This document shows positions 1-9,377 of a stretch of DNA of 64,000 nucleotides, piece by piece. A model generated the notes under the pieces. That model saw only the letters and a program-made list of their open reading frames with translations, was not told where the DNA came from and searched no databases. The position numbers and the translations under genes are program-made. The stretch is from Gemmiger formicilis (GTDB lineage: Bacteria; Bacillota; Clostridia; Oscillospirales; Ruminococcaceae). The stretch covers positions 98,589 through 162,588 of the forward strand of contig NZ_JANGCG010000006.1 of NCBI RefSeq assembly GCF_024462815.1, read 5' to 3'. Numbering within the stretch: position 1 is the stretch's first letter; each line of letters starts with the position of its first letter.

Positions 1-828
1 GCTATTGCTGCCGCCGACAGCTTTGATGGCTTTATCACGGAATTGCAGAACATGGGCTACACGGTCAAATATGGCCCGCGTGTGGAACACATGGCTGTGC
101 GCCATAAAGACGCTCAACGAAATATCCGCATTGACCGGTTCGACCCGCGCTTTTCCGAGACAGCGCTGCGGGAGTACTACCACAAACTGCACCGTATGCC
201 CACCGAAATGCAGCAGGAATACCGGCAGGAAAACGCCCCGGCAAAACCGAAATGGCAGCCCACAGAATTACAGCCCACTGTGCGGCGAGCGCGGTATCGC
301 GGCAAGCTGGCGCGCCAGTATCCGAATGCATCCGGCTTTATGGCTTGCTACTATCACTACTGCGCCCTGCTGCGCAAAGCCTACCACGGCAAGAGCACAA
401 AGCGCTGCTACTTTTTGCTGCGTGAGGATTTTCTGCTGTTCAGCCGATACCAGCAGCAGACAAAATTCCTATGGGAAAACCATATTGAAACTATGGATGA
501 ACTGCTGGCCTACAAGGAAAATGCAGAAGTCCAAATCCAACAGCTTGCCCGCCAGCGCAAAGTTTTATATCGGCAAAAGCGTGAACCGGAACGTGCCGCG
601 CGGGAAGAAAAAATCAAATCACTGACCCAGCAAATGAAAGCCCTGCGCCATGAGGTTTACATCTGTTCCGACATCGAAACAGATGCTGCCGAGGTGCAGG
701 AAAAACTACGGCAAGCAGAACTTGCCGCACAGGAAGAACGAAATGAGGTGAAACAAGATGAACAACGGAGGCGAAGCAGCCGATCAGATGGTGCGGGAAG
801 CCTTACAGGTTACCGAAGTAGCCATTAA
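1..828 (+). CDS. Relaxase/mobilization protein, C-terminal part (5' end outside window)
   Basis: The reading frame is open from base 1 to the stop at 826-828, so only the C-terminal 275 residues are visible. They are very basic, with a likely coiled coil in the last third rich in Gln, Arg, Glu and Lys. The catalytic Tyr and HUH motifs of a relaxase would be upstream and cannot be checked. The call rests on position: it is followed by a PcfB-like gene, which overlaps it by 71 bases, and by virD4, the usual order in clostridial ICEs. The protein would nick oriT and pilot the strand to the coupling protein. Confidence 0.65.
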   Translation, partial: AIAAADSFDGFITELQNMGYTVKYGPRVEHMAVRHKDAQRNIRIDRFDPRFSETALREYYHKLHRMPTEMQQEYRQENAPAKPKWQPTELQPTVRRARYRGKLARQYPNASGFMACYYHYCALLRKAYHGKSTKRCYFLLREDFLLFSRYQQQTKFLWENHIETMDELLAYKENAEVQIQQLARQRKVLYRQKREPERAAREEKIKSLTQQMKALRHEVYICSDIETDAAEVQEKLRQAELAAQEERNEVKQDEQRRRSSRSDGAGSLTGYRSSH

Positions 829-1327
829 GCTGTCTGCGCTGGGCATTAAAAACGCACTGGCCTTATCGCTGGCCTACGCCAAGGAAAATCCTAAAGTGAA
901 AGGCAAAACCAGCCTTGACCGTCTGTTGCGGGAGGGCAAGGAACTAAAAATTATTGCCCTGCAAAGCAAAGACGTGGGACAGTTTAAGGAATTGGCAAAG
1001 CAGTACGGCGTCTTGTTCGCGGTCATCAAGGATAAGGCACAGAACGAAAAAGTTGACGTCATGTTCAAAGCTGAAGATGTCGCCAAACTAAACCGCATCT
1101 ATGAGCAGTTGGGATATGCCATTCCCAAGGTCACCACGGCAGACAGAAAAAAAGACCCAACCCGCCGTCAATCCGGCGACAGCTTGCTGACGCGCGGGAA
1201 GAATCCTTTGGATATTGACCCCCGGCCATCTGTGCGGGCAACCATTATGGCACTGAAAAAAGCCGCCCGCACAGCAGCACAGGCACAGAAAAAAGTGCAG
1301 AATATTATTGCAGAGGAGGAGCGATAA
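758..1327 (+). CDS. pcfB: PcfB family protein (DUF3801)
   Basis: A 189-residue protein with a short alpha-helical N-terminus, a central alpha/beta region (about residues 55-120) and a basic tail with Lys/Arg/Ala-rich helices. It resembles PcfB/DUF3801 proteins, which accompany the coupling ATPase and help relaxosome recruitment in Gram-positive conjugation. The start has an SD-like GAGGTG about 7 bases upstream and lies inside the relaxase gene in another frame, which suggests coupled translation. The stop is directly followed by the ATG of the next gene. Confidence 0.75.
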   Translation: MNNGGEAADQMVREALQVTEVAIKLSALGIKNALALSLAYAKENPKVKGKTSLDRLLREGKELKIIALQSKDVGQFKELAKQYGVLFAVIKDKAQNEKVDVMFKAEDVAKLNRIYEQLGYAIPKVTTADRKKDPTRRQSGDSLLTRGKNPLDIDPRPSVRATIMALKKAARTAAQAQKKVQNIIAEEER

Positions 1328-2152
1328 ATGTACGAACAGCGATTGCCCATCGAGGAGTGGAAAGCCAAAAAGCAAGCCGAACTTAAAGAAACCATTGCGG
1401 CGCAAAAATCCGCATTGCAGGAAGTTGTGCAGGATGGCCAGCGCCTTGTCGACTATCTGTACGGCAGGGGGCGGCTTGGTAGCCATATCACATCCGGCAA
1501 TGCAGCACTTGTGCTGCAAACCCTGCCGCAAGCGCGGGCCGTATTGACCGCCAAAGACTGGGATAAATTCGGGCGGCGCGTAAACAAAGGGGCAAAAGGC
1601 ATCCCGCAGCTTGTGCGCGTCAACGGTTATTATAATGTCGGCTCAATTTTCGATGTGTCCATGACCTACGGCAATAAGCCGTATCCGATTCCTGAAATCA
1701 AGCCGGAGCAGATGGACAAGGCCATCAAGGAACTGGAGCGCCTTTCTCCGGTCAACATCATTTTTCAAAATGAGGGCGTTGTCGGGTACGATGCCGAGCA
1801 ACACGCGATTGTGTTCCCAACGGCCATGCCGCAGCGTGAAGTGCTGGCACGACTGCCCGCCGAAATCGTCATTGCAACCGCAGAGCAGCACACGCCGGGT
1901 ATCTCCCAAGCGCCTTATCTGCGAAAAACAGCAATGGCCGTTTCGGTGGAGTTTTGCGGGCGGTTTTCCCTGCCGATGCCCGATACCGCTGCCGCTACAC
2001 TGGACGGGATGGACACCCACATTCCACCCGGTGAGGAACGCAAAACACTGGAAGAAATTCGGGAACTGTCTGTGACTATTGGAGACACTGTGGAAAAGGC
2101 ACTCGGTTTGCAGCGCGGCCAAAGCTCACCGCAGCGGGACGAGGCCCGCTAA
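1328..2152 (+). CDS. ArdC-like N-terminal domain protein of ICE
   Basis: 274 residues. Residues about 75-110 contain a W..FGR.V.KGAKGI.QLV block and a VFD-like FDVSMTYG stretch, which resemble the ssDNA-binding N-terminal domain of ArdC-type antirestriction proteins; that family shields incoming single-stranded DNA from restriction. No HExxH zinc-protease motif is visible. It is translated directly after pcfB and 5 bases before virD4, within the transfer operon. The domain call is from remembered family patterns; function in this element is inferred. Confidence 0.5.
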   Translation: MYEQRLPIEEWKAKKQAELKETIAAQKSALQEVVQDGQRLVDYLYGRGRLGSHITSGNAALVLQTLPQARAVLTAKDWDKFGRRVNKGAKGIPQLVRVNGYYNVGSIFDVSMTYGNKPYPIPEIKPEQMDKAIKELERLSPVNIIFQNEGVVGYDAEQHAIVFPTAMPQREVLARLPAEIVIATAEQHTPGISQAPYLRKTAMAVSVEFCGRFSLPMPDTAAATLDGMDTHIPPGEERKTLEEIRELSVTIGDTVEKALGLQRGQSSPQRDEAR

Positions 2153-2157
2153 ACATC

Positions 2158-3999
2158 ATGCGCCCGAATAAGGACCGCCGCACAGAAATTATTCTGTACG
2201 GGCTGTTGCTGATACCGCTGCTGTTTGCTGCCGCAGCGCTGGCACAGGCAACTGAACAGGCGCAGGGGCTGGCAGAAATCACCGCCGTGTTGTCCGAAAT
2301 TCTGCACACCCCATCCATGCTGCGCTGGTGCGCCAGCACTCCAAAATTTCTGCTGGCGGTGCTGGTGTTTTATCCGTTGGCCGTCTACTGCTATATGCTC
2401 GACCAAGCAGACCGCCACCCCGGCGCGGAACATGGTACGGCCAAGTGGGGCAGCGCCCACAGACTAAACATCAAGTACCGCAATACCAAAGACCCCAAAG
2501 AAAATTACATCTTGACCGAGAATGTACGCTTCAGCACCGACAGCCACGCGCATAAACATAATCTCAACATTATCGTAATCGGCGGATCTGGCAGCGGCAA
2601 GACACGCTTTTATGTGAAGCCCAACGCGCTGCAACTGATTGGCTCATATCTATTTCTGGACCCCAAGGGGGAGTTGACACGCACCCTCGGCAGAATCATG
2701 GAAGCAAAAGGTATTCATGTGACCGTGCTTGACCTTGTGCATTTTCAAGGCCATTACAATCCGATGGCCTATCTTGAAACTGACGAGGACGCTATCAAGC
2801 TGGCCTTTGCGATTGTCAACAATACGAAGCCCAAAGATGCCCCCAGCGGCGGTGATAAGTTTTGGGATGATTCCTCGGTGCTGCTGATCTCCGCGCTGAT
2901 TCTCTATCTCATGTACGAAGCGCCCGCCAGTGAGCAGAATTTCTCGACGCTGATGTACATGATTCTGAACTGCCAAGTCAGCGAAAATGAAATGGTTGAG
3001 AACCCCTTGATGATGCTGTTTGGAGAACTGGAGCGCCGCGACCCGCAGCACCCCGCTGTCCTGCAATTCAAATCTTTTATGTTAGGTGCAAAAAAGACGC
3101 TGCAATCCATCCTGATTTCGGCAGCAGCAAACTTGTACATGTTTAACTCCCGCAAGTTTGCGGAAATGACTTCGCGCGATGAAATGTTCCTGCCGCGTAT
3201 GGGGCTGGAGCAGCGGGCGCTGTTCATTGTGCTGCCCGACAATGACACGACTTTTAATTTCATCGCTACCATGCTCTACACGCAGCTTTTCGACCAGCTT
3301 TTTCGGCTGGCCGATTCCACGCCGGAATACAACGGTGCGCTGCCGGTTCATGTGCGGCTGATGATGGATGAGTTTGCGAATGTCGCCCTGCCCAAGAACT
3401 TCAAAAATATCTTGGCAGTGTGTCGCAGCCGAAATATCAGCTGTGACATCATTTTGCAGAACATTGCCCAACTAAAAAGCCTGTTCAAAGATGATTGGGA
3501 AGGCATAATCGGAAACTGTGACACCCTGCTTTACCTCGGCGGTAACGAGTACGGCACATACGAATATCTTTCCAAGATTCTCGGCAAGGAAACCGAACGT
3601 ACCAAAAGCCAAAGCATTGGCAAAGGCAGCCGGGGCAGCAGCAGCGACAGCCTGCAAACCGCTGGCCGCGAACTGTGTATGCCCGACGAAATCCGCCGTA
3701 TGCGTGACGATGAGTGCCTGCTTCTGATGCGCAGCGAGGACCCGGTAATTGATCGAAAGTATAACTTATTAAAGCATCCCAATGTAAAATATACGCCCGA
3801 TGCAGGAGGTGAGCCTTATGTAATGCCGCCCGACTATATGGGCGACGCGGCCACTATTACAATGGATGCTGTTGCCGCCGCGACAGCACCCGAAATCACC
3901 GAAGAAATGTACGAACAGCTCGACTACTTAGAAAAACACCCGGAGGAAAATTATTATGAAAATGAAGAAAGCTTCTCTCAATACGACCAAGGCGAATGA
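2158..3999 (+). CDS. virD4: VirD4/TraG-type type IV coupling ATPase
   Basis: 613 residues. Two N-terminal membrane segments (about residues 10-30 and 56-80) precede the ATPase domain. Walker A GGSGSGKTR lies near residue 142 and Walker B LMMDEFANVALP near residue 402, both typical of VirD4/TraG hexamers that link the relaxosome to the mating channel. The C-terminus is acidic and Tyr-rich and overlaps the next gene by 44 bases. Length and motif spacing are normal for clostridial ICE coupling proteins. Confidence 0.92.
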   Translation: MRPNKDRRTEIILYGLLLIPLLFAAAALAQATEQAQGLAEITAVLSEILHTPSMLRWCASTPKFLLAVLVFYPLAVYCYMLDQADRHPGAEHGTAKWGSAHRLNIKYRNTKDPKENYILTENVRFSTDSHAHKHNLNIIVIGGSGSGKTRFYVKPNALQLIGSYLFLDPKGELTRTLGRIMEAKGIHVTVLDLVHFQGHYNPMAYLETDEDAIKLAFAIVNNTKPKDAPSGGDKFWDDSSVLLISALILYLMYEAPASEQNFSTLMYMILNCQVSENEMVENPLMMLFGELERRDPQHPAVLQFKSFMLGAKKTLQSILISAAANLYMFNSRKFAEMTSRDEMFLPRMGLEQRALFIVLPDNDTTFNFIATMLYTQLFDQLFRLADSTPEYNGALPVHVRLMMDEFANVALPKNFKNILAVCRSRNISCDIILQNIAQLKSLFKDDWEGIIGNCDTLLYLGGNEYGTYEYLSKILGKETERTKSQSIGKGSRGSSSDSLQTAGRELCMPDEIRRMRDDECLLLMRSEDPVIDRKYNLLKHPNVKYTPDAGGEPYVMPPDYMGDAATITMDAVAAATAPEITEEMYEQLDYLEKHPEENYYENEESFSQYDQGE

Positions 4000-4288
4000 C
4001 CGCAAAATCAAGCGCCTTTATCTTGTGGCGGCGACGGTGGTTGCCGCTGCTTTTGTTATGGCCATGCCTGCCTTTGCAGATGATCCGCTGACGACCATCA
4101 ACAATCTGAGCGACTTTGTGTTCAGCGCCATTAAAGCCATCGGCGCGATCCTGCTGGGGTTCGGCATCGTGCAAATCGGCCTTGCTCTCAAAGGCCACGA
4201 TGCCAGCCAGCGGGCGCAAGGTTTTATGACGTTTTTTGGCGGCGTGGTCATTTACTTTGCAAAGGATATTCTTGATATGATTCTGTAA
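3956..4288 (+). CDS. Maff2 family small membrane protein (VirB2/TrbC-like)
   Basis: 110 residues: a basic N-terminus, a signal-like hydrophobic segment ending at a PAFAD cleavage-type site (about residue 41), then two hydrophobic helices (about 56-78 and 86-108). This is the pattern of Maff2 proteins, found between virD4 and the virB6-like gene of Tn1549-type elements and thought to be the pilin-like/channel component. It starts inside the end of virD4 (44-base overlap). Confidence 0.85.
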   Translation: MKMKKASLNTTKANDRKIKRLYLVAATVVAAAFVMAMPAFADDPLTTINNLSDFVFSAIKAIGAILLGFGIVQIGLALKGHDASQRAQGFMTFFGGVVIYFAKDILDMIL

Positions 4289-4302
4289 GCGATGCCGTCT
4301 TG

Positions 4303-4338
4303 TTGACTTTTATGCTAAATAAGCGTATAATGTTTAGC
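4303..4338 (+). promoter_or_regulatory. abiE promoter with AbiEi-type inverted repeat
   Basis: TTGACT (4303-4308), a 17-base spacer and TATAAT (4326-4331) form a near-consensus promoter. GCTAAA (4314-4319) and TTTAGC (4333-4338) form an inverted repeat that brackets the -10 box. AbiEi antitoxins are known to repress their own operon by binding such inverted repeats, so this is the likely operator. Confidence 0.75.
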
Positions 4339-4369
4339 GTGAAAGTCAATTCGAGAGAAGGTGTGTGCT

Positions 4370-4963
4370 ATGGATTCTACAACGAAGATTATAGAGTTGG
4401 CTTCCCAAAATAATGGCATCGTAACTGCTGCTATGATTTCTTCTGCCGGAATATCACGCGGAAGTTTGAAATATTTGGCCGATACAGGCCGTTTAGATCA
4501 GGTCTCCCGTGGGGTATATACCCTGCCGGAAGTTTGGGAGGATGAATTTGTATCCATTCAAGAGCGATATAAGCGTGGTGTATTTGCATTGGATACCGCA
4601 CTGTTTCTGCATGATTTGACTGACAGGACACCACACAAGTTTCACATGGCATTTCCCTATGGATATAATACATCCAGTCCAAAAGCAGCGGGAATTTTAT
4701 GCTCTTGCAAGAAAGAGCCTTATTACAGTCTTGGAATCGCGCTGGTTGACACCCCTGCCGGAAATACAGTCCGGGCCTACAATGCAGAAAAAACCCTATG
4801 TGAAATTCTAAAGCCCATCAGCCACACGGATATTCAGATCATTACAGATGCATTCAAGCGGTACGCTGGCCGTAAAGATAAGAACATTCCTTTGCTTTCG
4901 GAATATGCTCATCAACTACGCGTAGAAAAACGGCTGCGTCCTTATTTGGAGGTACTATTATGA
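4370..4963 (+). CDS. abiEi: Type IV antitoxin AbiEi
   Basis: 197 residues from the ATG at 4370, chosen because GAGAAGG sits about 8 bases upstream; a GTG at 4361 overlaps that site. The N-terminal winged helix (about residues 1-60, with GISRGSLKYL and GVYTLP) matches the AbiEi DNA-binding domain; the rest is the AbiEi C-terminal domain with TPHKFHMAFP. It represses the operon and counters the AbiEii toxin. Its stop overlaps the toxin start (ATGA), so the pair is translationally coupled. Base composition is more AT-rich than the flanking transfer genes, suggesting separate acquisition. Confidence 0.88.
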   Translation: MDSTTKIIELASQNNGIVTAAMISSAGISRGSLKYLADTGRLDQVSRGVYTLPEVWEDEFVSIQERYKRGVFALDTALFLHDLTDRTPHKFHMAFPYGYNTSSPKAAGILCSCKKEPYYSLGIALVDTPAGNTVRAYNAEKTLCEILKPISHTDIQIITDAFKRYAGRKDKNIPLLSEYAHQLRVEKRLRPYLEVLL

Positions 4964-5814
4964 AAAACGCTATGCAGCTGAAAGCGATTATGAAAAAGCT
5001 GGCGAAAGAAAACCAGATTTCCGCACAGCTTGTTCTGCAAAATTATATGCTGGAACGATTCTTGGAGCGGGTATCATTATCCCCGTATCGGGATAATTAC
5101 ATTATCAAAGGTGGCTTTTTAATTTCCTCTATGGTGGGGCTGAACTCCAGAGCGACAATGGATATGGATGCAACCATAAAGGGTTATCCAGTTACGCAGG
5201 ATGCCGTCCAAAAAATGATAGAGCAGATTCTCACCGTTCCTGTTGACGATGACATCACATTTACATTCAAAAGCATTGGTGAAATCCGGGAGGGTGATGA
5301 ATATACTGGATACCGCGTAGCTTTGACAGCCGATTTTTCGCCTATGGCAGTTCCCTTAAAGCTGGACATCACTACTGGCGATAAAATCACACCACGCGAA
5401 ATTCAATATGACTACAAGTTGATGCTGGAAGATCGTCATATTCAAGTTATGGCATACAATTTGGCCACCATTCTGGCGGAAAAGCTGGAGACTGTAATAT
5501 CTCGCAGTGACCAGAATACCCGGCCAAGAGATTATTATGATGTCTATATCCTTACCAAACTGCAAGCAGAAAATATAGACTTTCCCGCTTTAGGGGCGGC
5601 ACTGATGGCTACAGCCAGTAAGCGAGGCTCTGATTCGATTTTGCAAGATTATAGAGCAATTGTGGAAGCGGTGCGAAACAGCGAGATTATGCGTAGGCAA
5701 TGGGATAATTACCGAAAAGATTTCGACTACGCTTCCACTATCAGCTTTGATGAAGTGTGTGATGCAGTTGCTTCTACAATGGACACCCTAATAACAAACA
5801 ATTTTTTTAATTAA
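4960..5814 (+). CDS. abiEii: Nucleotidyltransferase toxin AbiEii
   Basis: 284 residues. The KGGFLISS block near residue 50 and the SRATMDMD block near residues 63-71 are the DNA polymerase beta-type nucleotidyltransferase signature of AbiEii/AbiGii toxins (G-S-like motif followed by DxD). The family blocks growth, probably by modifying tRNA 3' ends, and gives abortive phage infection or plasmid/ICE stabilisation. It overlaps abiEi by 4 bases and is followed at once by a terminator, so the pair is a self-contained cassette between maff2 and the virB6-like gene. Confidence 0.9.
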   Translation: MKNAMQLKAIMKKLAKENQISAQLVLQNYMLERFLERVSLSPYRDNYIIKGGFLISSMVGLNSRATMDMDATIKGYPVTQDAVQKMIEQILTVPVDDDITFTFKSIGEIREGDEYTGYRVALTADFSPMAVPLKLDITTGDKITPREIQYDYKLMLEDRHIQVMAYNLATILAEKLETVISRSDQNTRPRDYYDVYILTKLQAENIDFPALGAALMATASKRGSDSILQDYRAIVEAVRNSEIMRRQWDNYRKDFDYASTISFDEVCDAVASTMDTLITNNFFN

Positions 5815-5820
5815 GCTATG

Positions 5821-5855
5821 CAGTCGGCAGACTCTCTGTCGGCTGTTTTCTTTTA
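5821..5855 (+). terminator. Intrinsic terminator after abiEii
   Basis: CAGTCGGCAGA (5821-5831) pairs with TCTGTCGGCTG (5835-5845) with two non-Watson-Crick positions and is followed by TTTTCTTTT. It ends the abiE cassette but also lies between two conjugation genes. Confidence 0.75.
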
Positions 5856-5874
5856 TCTGAAAGTGGGTGAAAAC

Positions 5875-6705
5875 TTGAATCAAAACTGGATCGTTGAGAA
5901 TCTGAACAATGCTTTTTCCACATGGAATGGAAAGCTGGGCGAGTTATGGGGGCTGGTGACAACCGGCCCCCAAACTTTTAAGGGCGGCGCAGTGTGGAGT
6001 GTGATGCAGACCTTGCACAATGGTATGGTTGGCATTGGCTATGCACTGGTCGTGCTGTTCTTTGCTATATCGCTATGCAAAAACACAATGAATTTTCACG
6101 AGTTAAAACGCCCCGAAGCTGCAATCCATTACTTTCTCCGCTTTGTGGCGGCAAAAGCGCTTGTGGGATACGGCATGGACATTATGCTGAATGTGTTTTC
6201 CATCTGTAACGGCATCGTCACAGATATGGCCGACAGCATGGGCGGTATCTCGGAAGCTATGGTGTCGCTGCCCACAGAAATGCAAACAGCTATCGAAAAT
6301 GTTGGATTTCTCGCCAGCATACCGCTATGGCTCGTAACGATTCTCGGCAGCTTGTTTATTACGGTGCTTTCCTTTGTAATGATCCTTACCGTGTATGGCC
6401 GCTTTTTCCGCTTGTATATGTACACAGCGCTGGCCCCGCTGCCGCTGGCGGCTTTTGCGGGGGAAAGCACACAATCCGTGGGCATATCGTTTTTGAAAAG
6501 TTATGTCGGCGTGTGCTTAGAGGGTGCGGTCATTGTGCTGGCCTGCGTGATTTACTCGGCGTTTGTCAGTATGCCAACAGTAGCCAGCGGCGAAGCGACC
6601 ACTATTGTGTGGAGTTATCTTGCGGAAACAGTTTTCAATATGCTCGTATTGGTTGGCCTTATCAAAGGCTCTGACCGAATTATCCATGAAATGATGGGGT
6701 TGTAA
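5875..6705 (+). CDS. VirB6/TrbL-like conjugal membrane protein
   Basis: 276 residues from TTG at 5875, which has GGGTGA a few bases upstream. GTG 5863 is an alternative; any earlier start would lie in the abiE terminator. At least six hydrophobic segments are visible, including GYALVVLFFAISL, a long central pair near residues 155-195 and a C-terminal pair. The family forms the inner-membrane core of the mating channel. It is followed after one base by prgI. The usual order Maff2-VirB6-PrgI-VirB4 is kept apart from the inserted abiE genes. Confidence 0.8.
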   Translation: MNQNWIVENLNNAFSTWNGKLGELWGLVTTGPQTFKGGAVWSVMQTLHNGMVGIGYALVVLFFAISLCKNTMNFHELKRPEAAIHYFLRFVAAKALVGYGMDIMLNVFSICNGIVTDMADSMGGISEAMVSLPTEMQTAIENVGFLASIPLWLVTILGSLFITVLSFVMILTVYGRFFRLYMYTALAPLPLAAFAGESTQSVGISFLKSYVGVCLEGAVIVLACVIYSAFVSMPTVASGEATTIVWSYLAETVFNMLVLVGLIKGSDRIIHEMMGL

Positions 6706-6706
6706 T

Positions 6707-7039
6707 ATGCAAATTCCGATAAATAAAGAAATCCGCCATTACCAAGAGGAAATCTTTTTGGGGCTGAATCTGCGGCAGATGATTTGCTCCGGCGCGGCCA
6801 TTGCCGTGGCAGTTGCGGTCTATTTGGGGCTGACTCCGCTGTTGGGTCATGAAACGGCGGGCTGGGTCTGCATTGTGGCCGCTGCGCCGATTGCAGCAGC
6901 AGGATTTTTTACTTATGACTGTCTGACCTTTGAAAAATTCCTGCTTGTTGTAATAGACAGCACAGTTATCAGAAACGATTGGCGGTTATGGAAAACTGAA
7001 AACAAATATTGCAAAAAGAAAAAAGGTGATAAGCATTGA
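6707..7039 (+). CDS. prgI: PrgI family protein (VirB3-like)
   Basis: 110 residues starting MQIPINKEIRHY, the hallmark of PrgI proteins, followed by two membrane helices (about residues 24-45 and 50-72) and a basic C-terminus. PrgI is the VirB3-like partner of the VirB4 ATPase in Gram-positive type IV secretion. Its TGA overlaps the TTG start of virB4. Confidence 0.88.
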   Translation: MQIPINKEIRHYQEEIFLGLNLRQMICSGAAIAVAVAVYLGLTPLLGHETAGWVCIVAAAPIAAAGFFTYDCLTFEKFLLVVIDSTVIRNDWRLWKTENKYCKKKKGDKH

Positions 7040-9372
7040 GATTGAGTGAGTACGCATCTACGCGAAAAACACGCGGCAGCCATAAAATGCCGCGTTCGGT
7101 GCAGCAGAGCATCCCCATCGACAGAATCTATGCAGACGGTGTTTGGCAATCGGGAAATGTGTTCAGCATGATGTGGCAAATCAGCGACATCAACTACGCC
7201 ATGCAGAGTGACGCGGCCAAGCAGAATATTCTAACGCAGCTTGGCACGGTCTACGCGGGCATCCCCGCTGACTGCTGGATGCAAGTCTGCATCGTCAGCC
7301 AGCGCATGGATGAAAAAGCCTTTGCCCGTGATGTGCTGTACCACCGCGAGAACGACGGCTTTGATGCCCTCCGCGCCGAACGCAACCGCCAAATCAAGGC
7401 CAACGCCCGCGAAAATGGAAATGTGGTGCAGCATAAGTACATCATCGTGTCCACGAACAAACCCGGCGTAAAAGAGGCCCGCGAACGCTTTGTACAGGTG
7501 CAGGGGCATTTGCTGTCTGCATTTTCCGCCTTGGAATGTGCCGTCACGCCGCTGGACAACCGCGCACGGCTGGAGGTGCTGCACAAGTTTTTCCGCATTT
7601 CCGAGGAGGGTCGTTTTAACTTCGACTTTGATAATTGTGCCAAACTGGGGCAGGACTTCCGCGATTCTATCGCTCCGGACTGCATCCGCTTTTGCAAAAA
7701 GCATATTGAAATCGAGGATTTTTATGCCAAGTGCATGACGATCAGCGAGTACCCGCAGCAGCTTGATGATAAGTTTATCTCCGCACTGCTTCAGCAAGTG
7801 CCATACATTGTGTTATCAATCGACATTGAGCCGGTGGAAACCGAGGATGCTTTCAAAGAAATTGACAATGCGCAGATGAAAACCGATGCCGAGAAAGTCC
7901 GTTTCAATAAGAAATCCGTGGAAAATCTCGACTTTACATCTTCCGTACCGCAGCGGACGCAGGAGCAGGACCGCATCATTGCCAGCATCCGTAAAGAAAT
8001 GACGGAAAATGACCAGCAGATGTTTTTGAGCCTGCTCACCGTCACTTACTTTGCTGACACACTGGAAGATCTCGCGCTGGAAACCGATGCACTGAAAACC
8101 ACGGCGGCGAACTATAACTGCCGATTCACCGAGTTGTACTTTCAGCAGGAACGCGCCTTTAACACGGCCATGCCCTACGGTCTGCGCCGCATCGAGAGCA
8201 TGCGCACGATGCTGACAAAATCGCTGACAGCACTGGTACCGTTCAATACGCAAGAAATTCTCACACCGGGCGGCATTTGTTACGGCAGAAACGCCGTGAC
8301 AGGCAATCTCATCATCGGGCTGCGCACTAGCCTTGTGAACGGCAATGCAATGGTTGTCGCTACCTCCGGCGGCGGTAAATCCATGTTTGTTAAGCTGGAA
8401 ATTTTGATGCTGTATCTGCGGTTTACTAAGGCTAGATTCTATGTCGTAGATCCCGAAAATGAGTATGCGCCCCTCGTGCAGGAATTGGGTGGCGAGGTTG
8501 TGAATATCTCGGTGGACAGCGCTACGCACTTTAATCCGCTGGACTTCAAATATGATAAGTCAACGAAAATACCTCCCCATGTTGCTAAGGCAGAATTTGT
8601 GTTGAGCCTGTGTGAGCAGATAATGGGCAAGGAGCATATTCTGGCCGGTGATAAAAGTCTGATTGACGATGCCCTTGAAAACATCTACAAACCCTTGATG
8701 GAATCCCACTATACCGTGCCATGCCCGACTATCAAGGACTTGTGGATGGCACTGAACAATCAGCGCGATAAACGGTCAAAAGAAATCGCGCTTGCATTGC
8801 GAATTTTCGCCACCGGCAGTATGCAAGCGTTCGCCCAGCCCACGAACGTGGACATGAGCAACCGCCTTATCTGCTTCAATATCCAAAGTTTGGGAGAGCA
8901 GTTAAAACCTGTTGCCATGCTCTCTATGCTGGAGTACATCAACACCGCCGTTATGAGCAACGAACGCAACGACCCCAAGGCCGCCACATGGGTATACTTT
9001 GATGAAATCTATCTGCTACTGCGCGATTCTTTGAGCGCCAATTTCCTGTACACAAGTTGGAAGCGATTCAGAAAGTACAACGCCTACGCCACCGGCATCA
9101 CGCAAAATGTGCAGGACTGCCTTACCAATGACACCGCCTATGCCATGCTGGCAAACTCCGAATTTGTGGTCATGCTGCGCCAAACCAAGGACATTGACAG
9201 CGTGGTGGAGTTGTACGGCCTGTCCGAGCCGCAGAGGAAATATTTGCTGCTGGCTCAGCCCGGTGAGGGAATTATCAAGATGGGCAACAGCCTTATCCCA
9301 TTCAATAACCCTCAACCGAAAGACACCAAAACATACAAATTACTCACGACCAAACCCGGTGAAATGGAGTGA
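7036..9372 (+). CDS. virB4: VirB4-like conjugation ATPase
   Basis: 778 residues with a TTG start overlapping the prgI stop, preceded by AAAAAGGTGAT. Walker A ATSGGGKS lies near residue 446 and Walker B TWVYFDEIYLLL near residue 655. The N-terminal half is the usual VirB4 domain. This ATPase powers assembly and substrate transport of the mating channel. No frameshift is seen and the length is normal for the family. Confidence 0.93.
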   Translation: MRLSEYASTRKTRGSHKMPRSVQQSIPIDRIYADGVWQSGNVFSMMWQISDINYAMQSDAAKQNILTQLGTVYAGIPADCWMQVCIVSQRMDEKAFARDVLYHRENDGFDALRAERNRQIKANARENGNVVQHKYIIVSTNKPGVKEARERFVQVQGHLLSAFSALECAVTPLDNRARLEVLHKFFRISEEGRFNFDFDNCAKLGQDFRDSIAPDCIRFCKKHIEIEDFYAKCMTISEYPQQLDDKFISALLQQVPYIVLSIDIEPVETEDAFKEIDNAQMKTDAEKVRFNKKSVENLDFTSSVPQRTQEQDRIIASIRKEMTENDQQMFLSLLTVTYFADTLEDLALETDALKTTAANYNCRFTELYFQQERAFNTAMPYGLRRIESMRTMLTKSLTALVPFNTQEILTPGGICYGRNAVTGNLIIGLRTSLVNGNAMVVATSGGGKSMFVKLEILMLYLRFTKARFYVVDPENEYAPLVQELGGEVVNISVDSATHFNPLDFKYDKSTKIPPHVAKAEFVLSLCEQIMGKEHILAGDKSLIDDALENIYKPLMESHYTVPCPTIKDLWMALNNQRDKRSKEIALALRIFATGSMQAFAQPTNVDMSNRLICFNIQSLGEQLKPVAMLSMLEYINTAVMSNERNDPKAATWVYFDEIYLLLRDSLSANFLYTSWKRFRKYNAYATGITQNVQDCLTNDTAYAMLANSEFVVMLRQTKDIDSVVELYGLSEPQRKYLLLAQPGEGIIKMGNSLIPFNNPQPKDTKTYKLLTTKPGEME

Positions 9373-9377
9373 ATCCT

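Noticed and set aside
5818..5874. ATG at 5818 as start of the virB6-like gene
   Set aside because: It would place the N-terminus across the abiE terminator hairpin; the later start at 5875 fits the family N-terminus and has a ribosome site.
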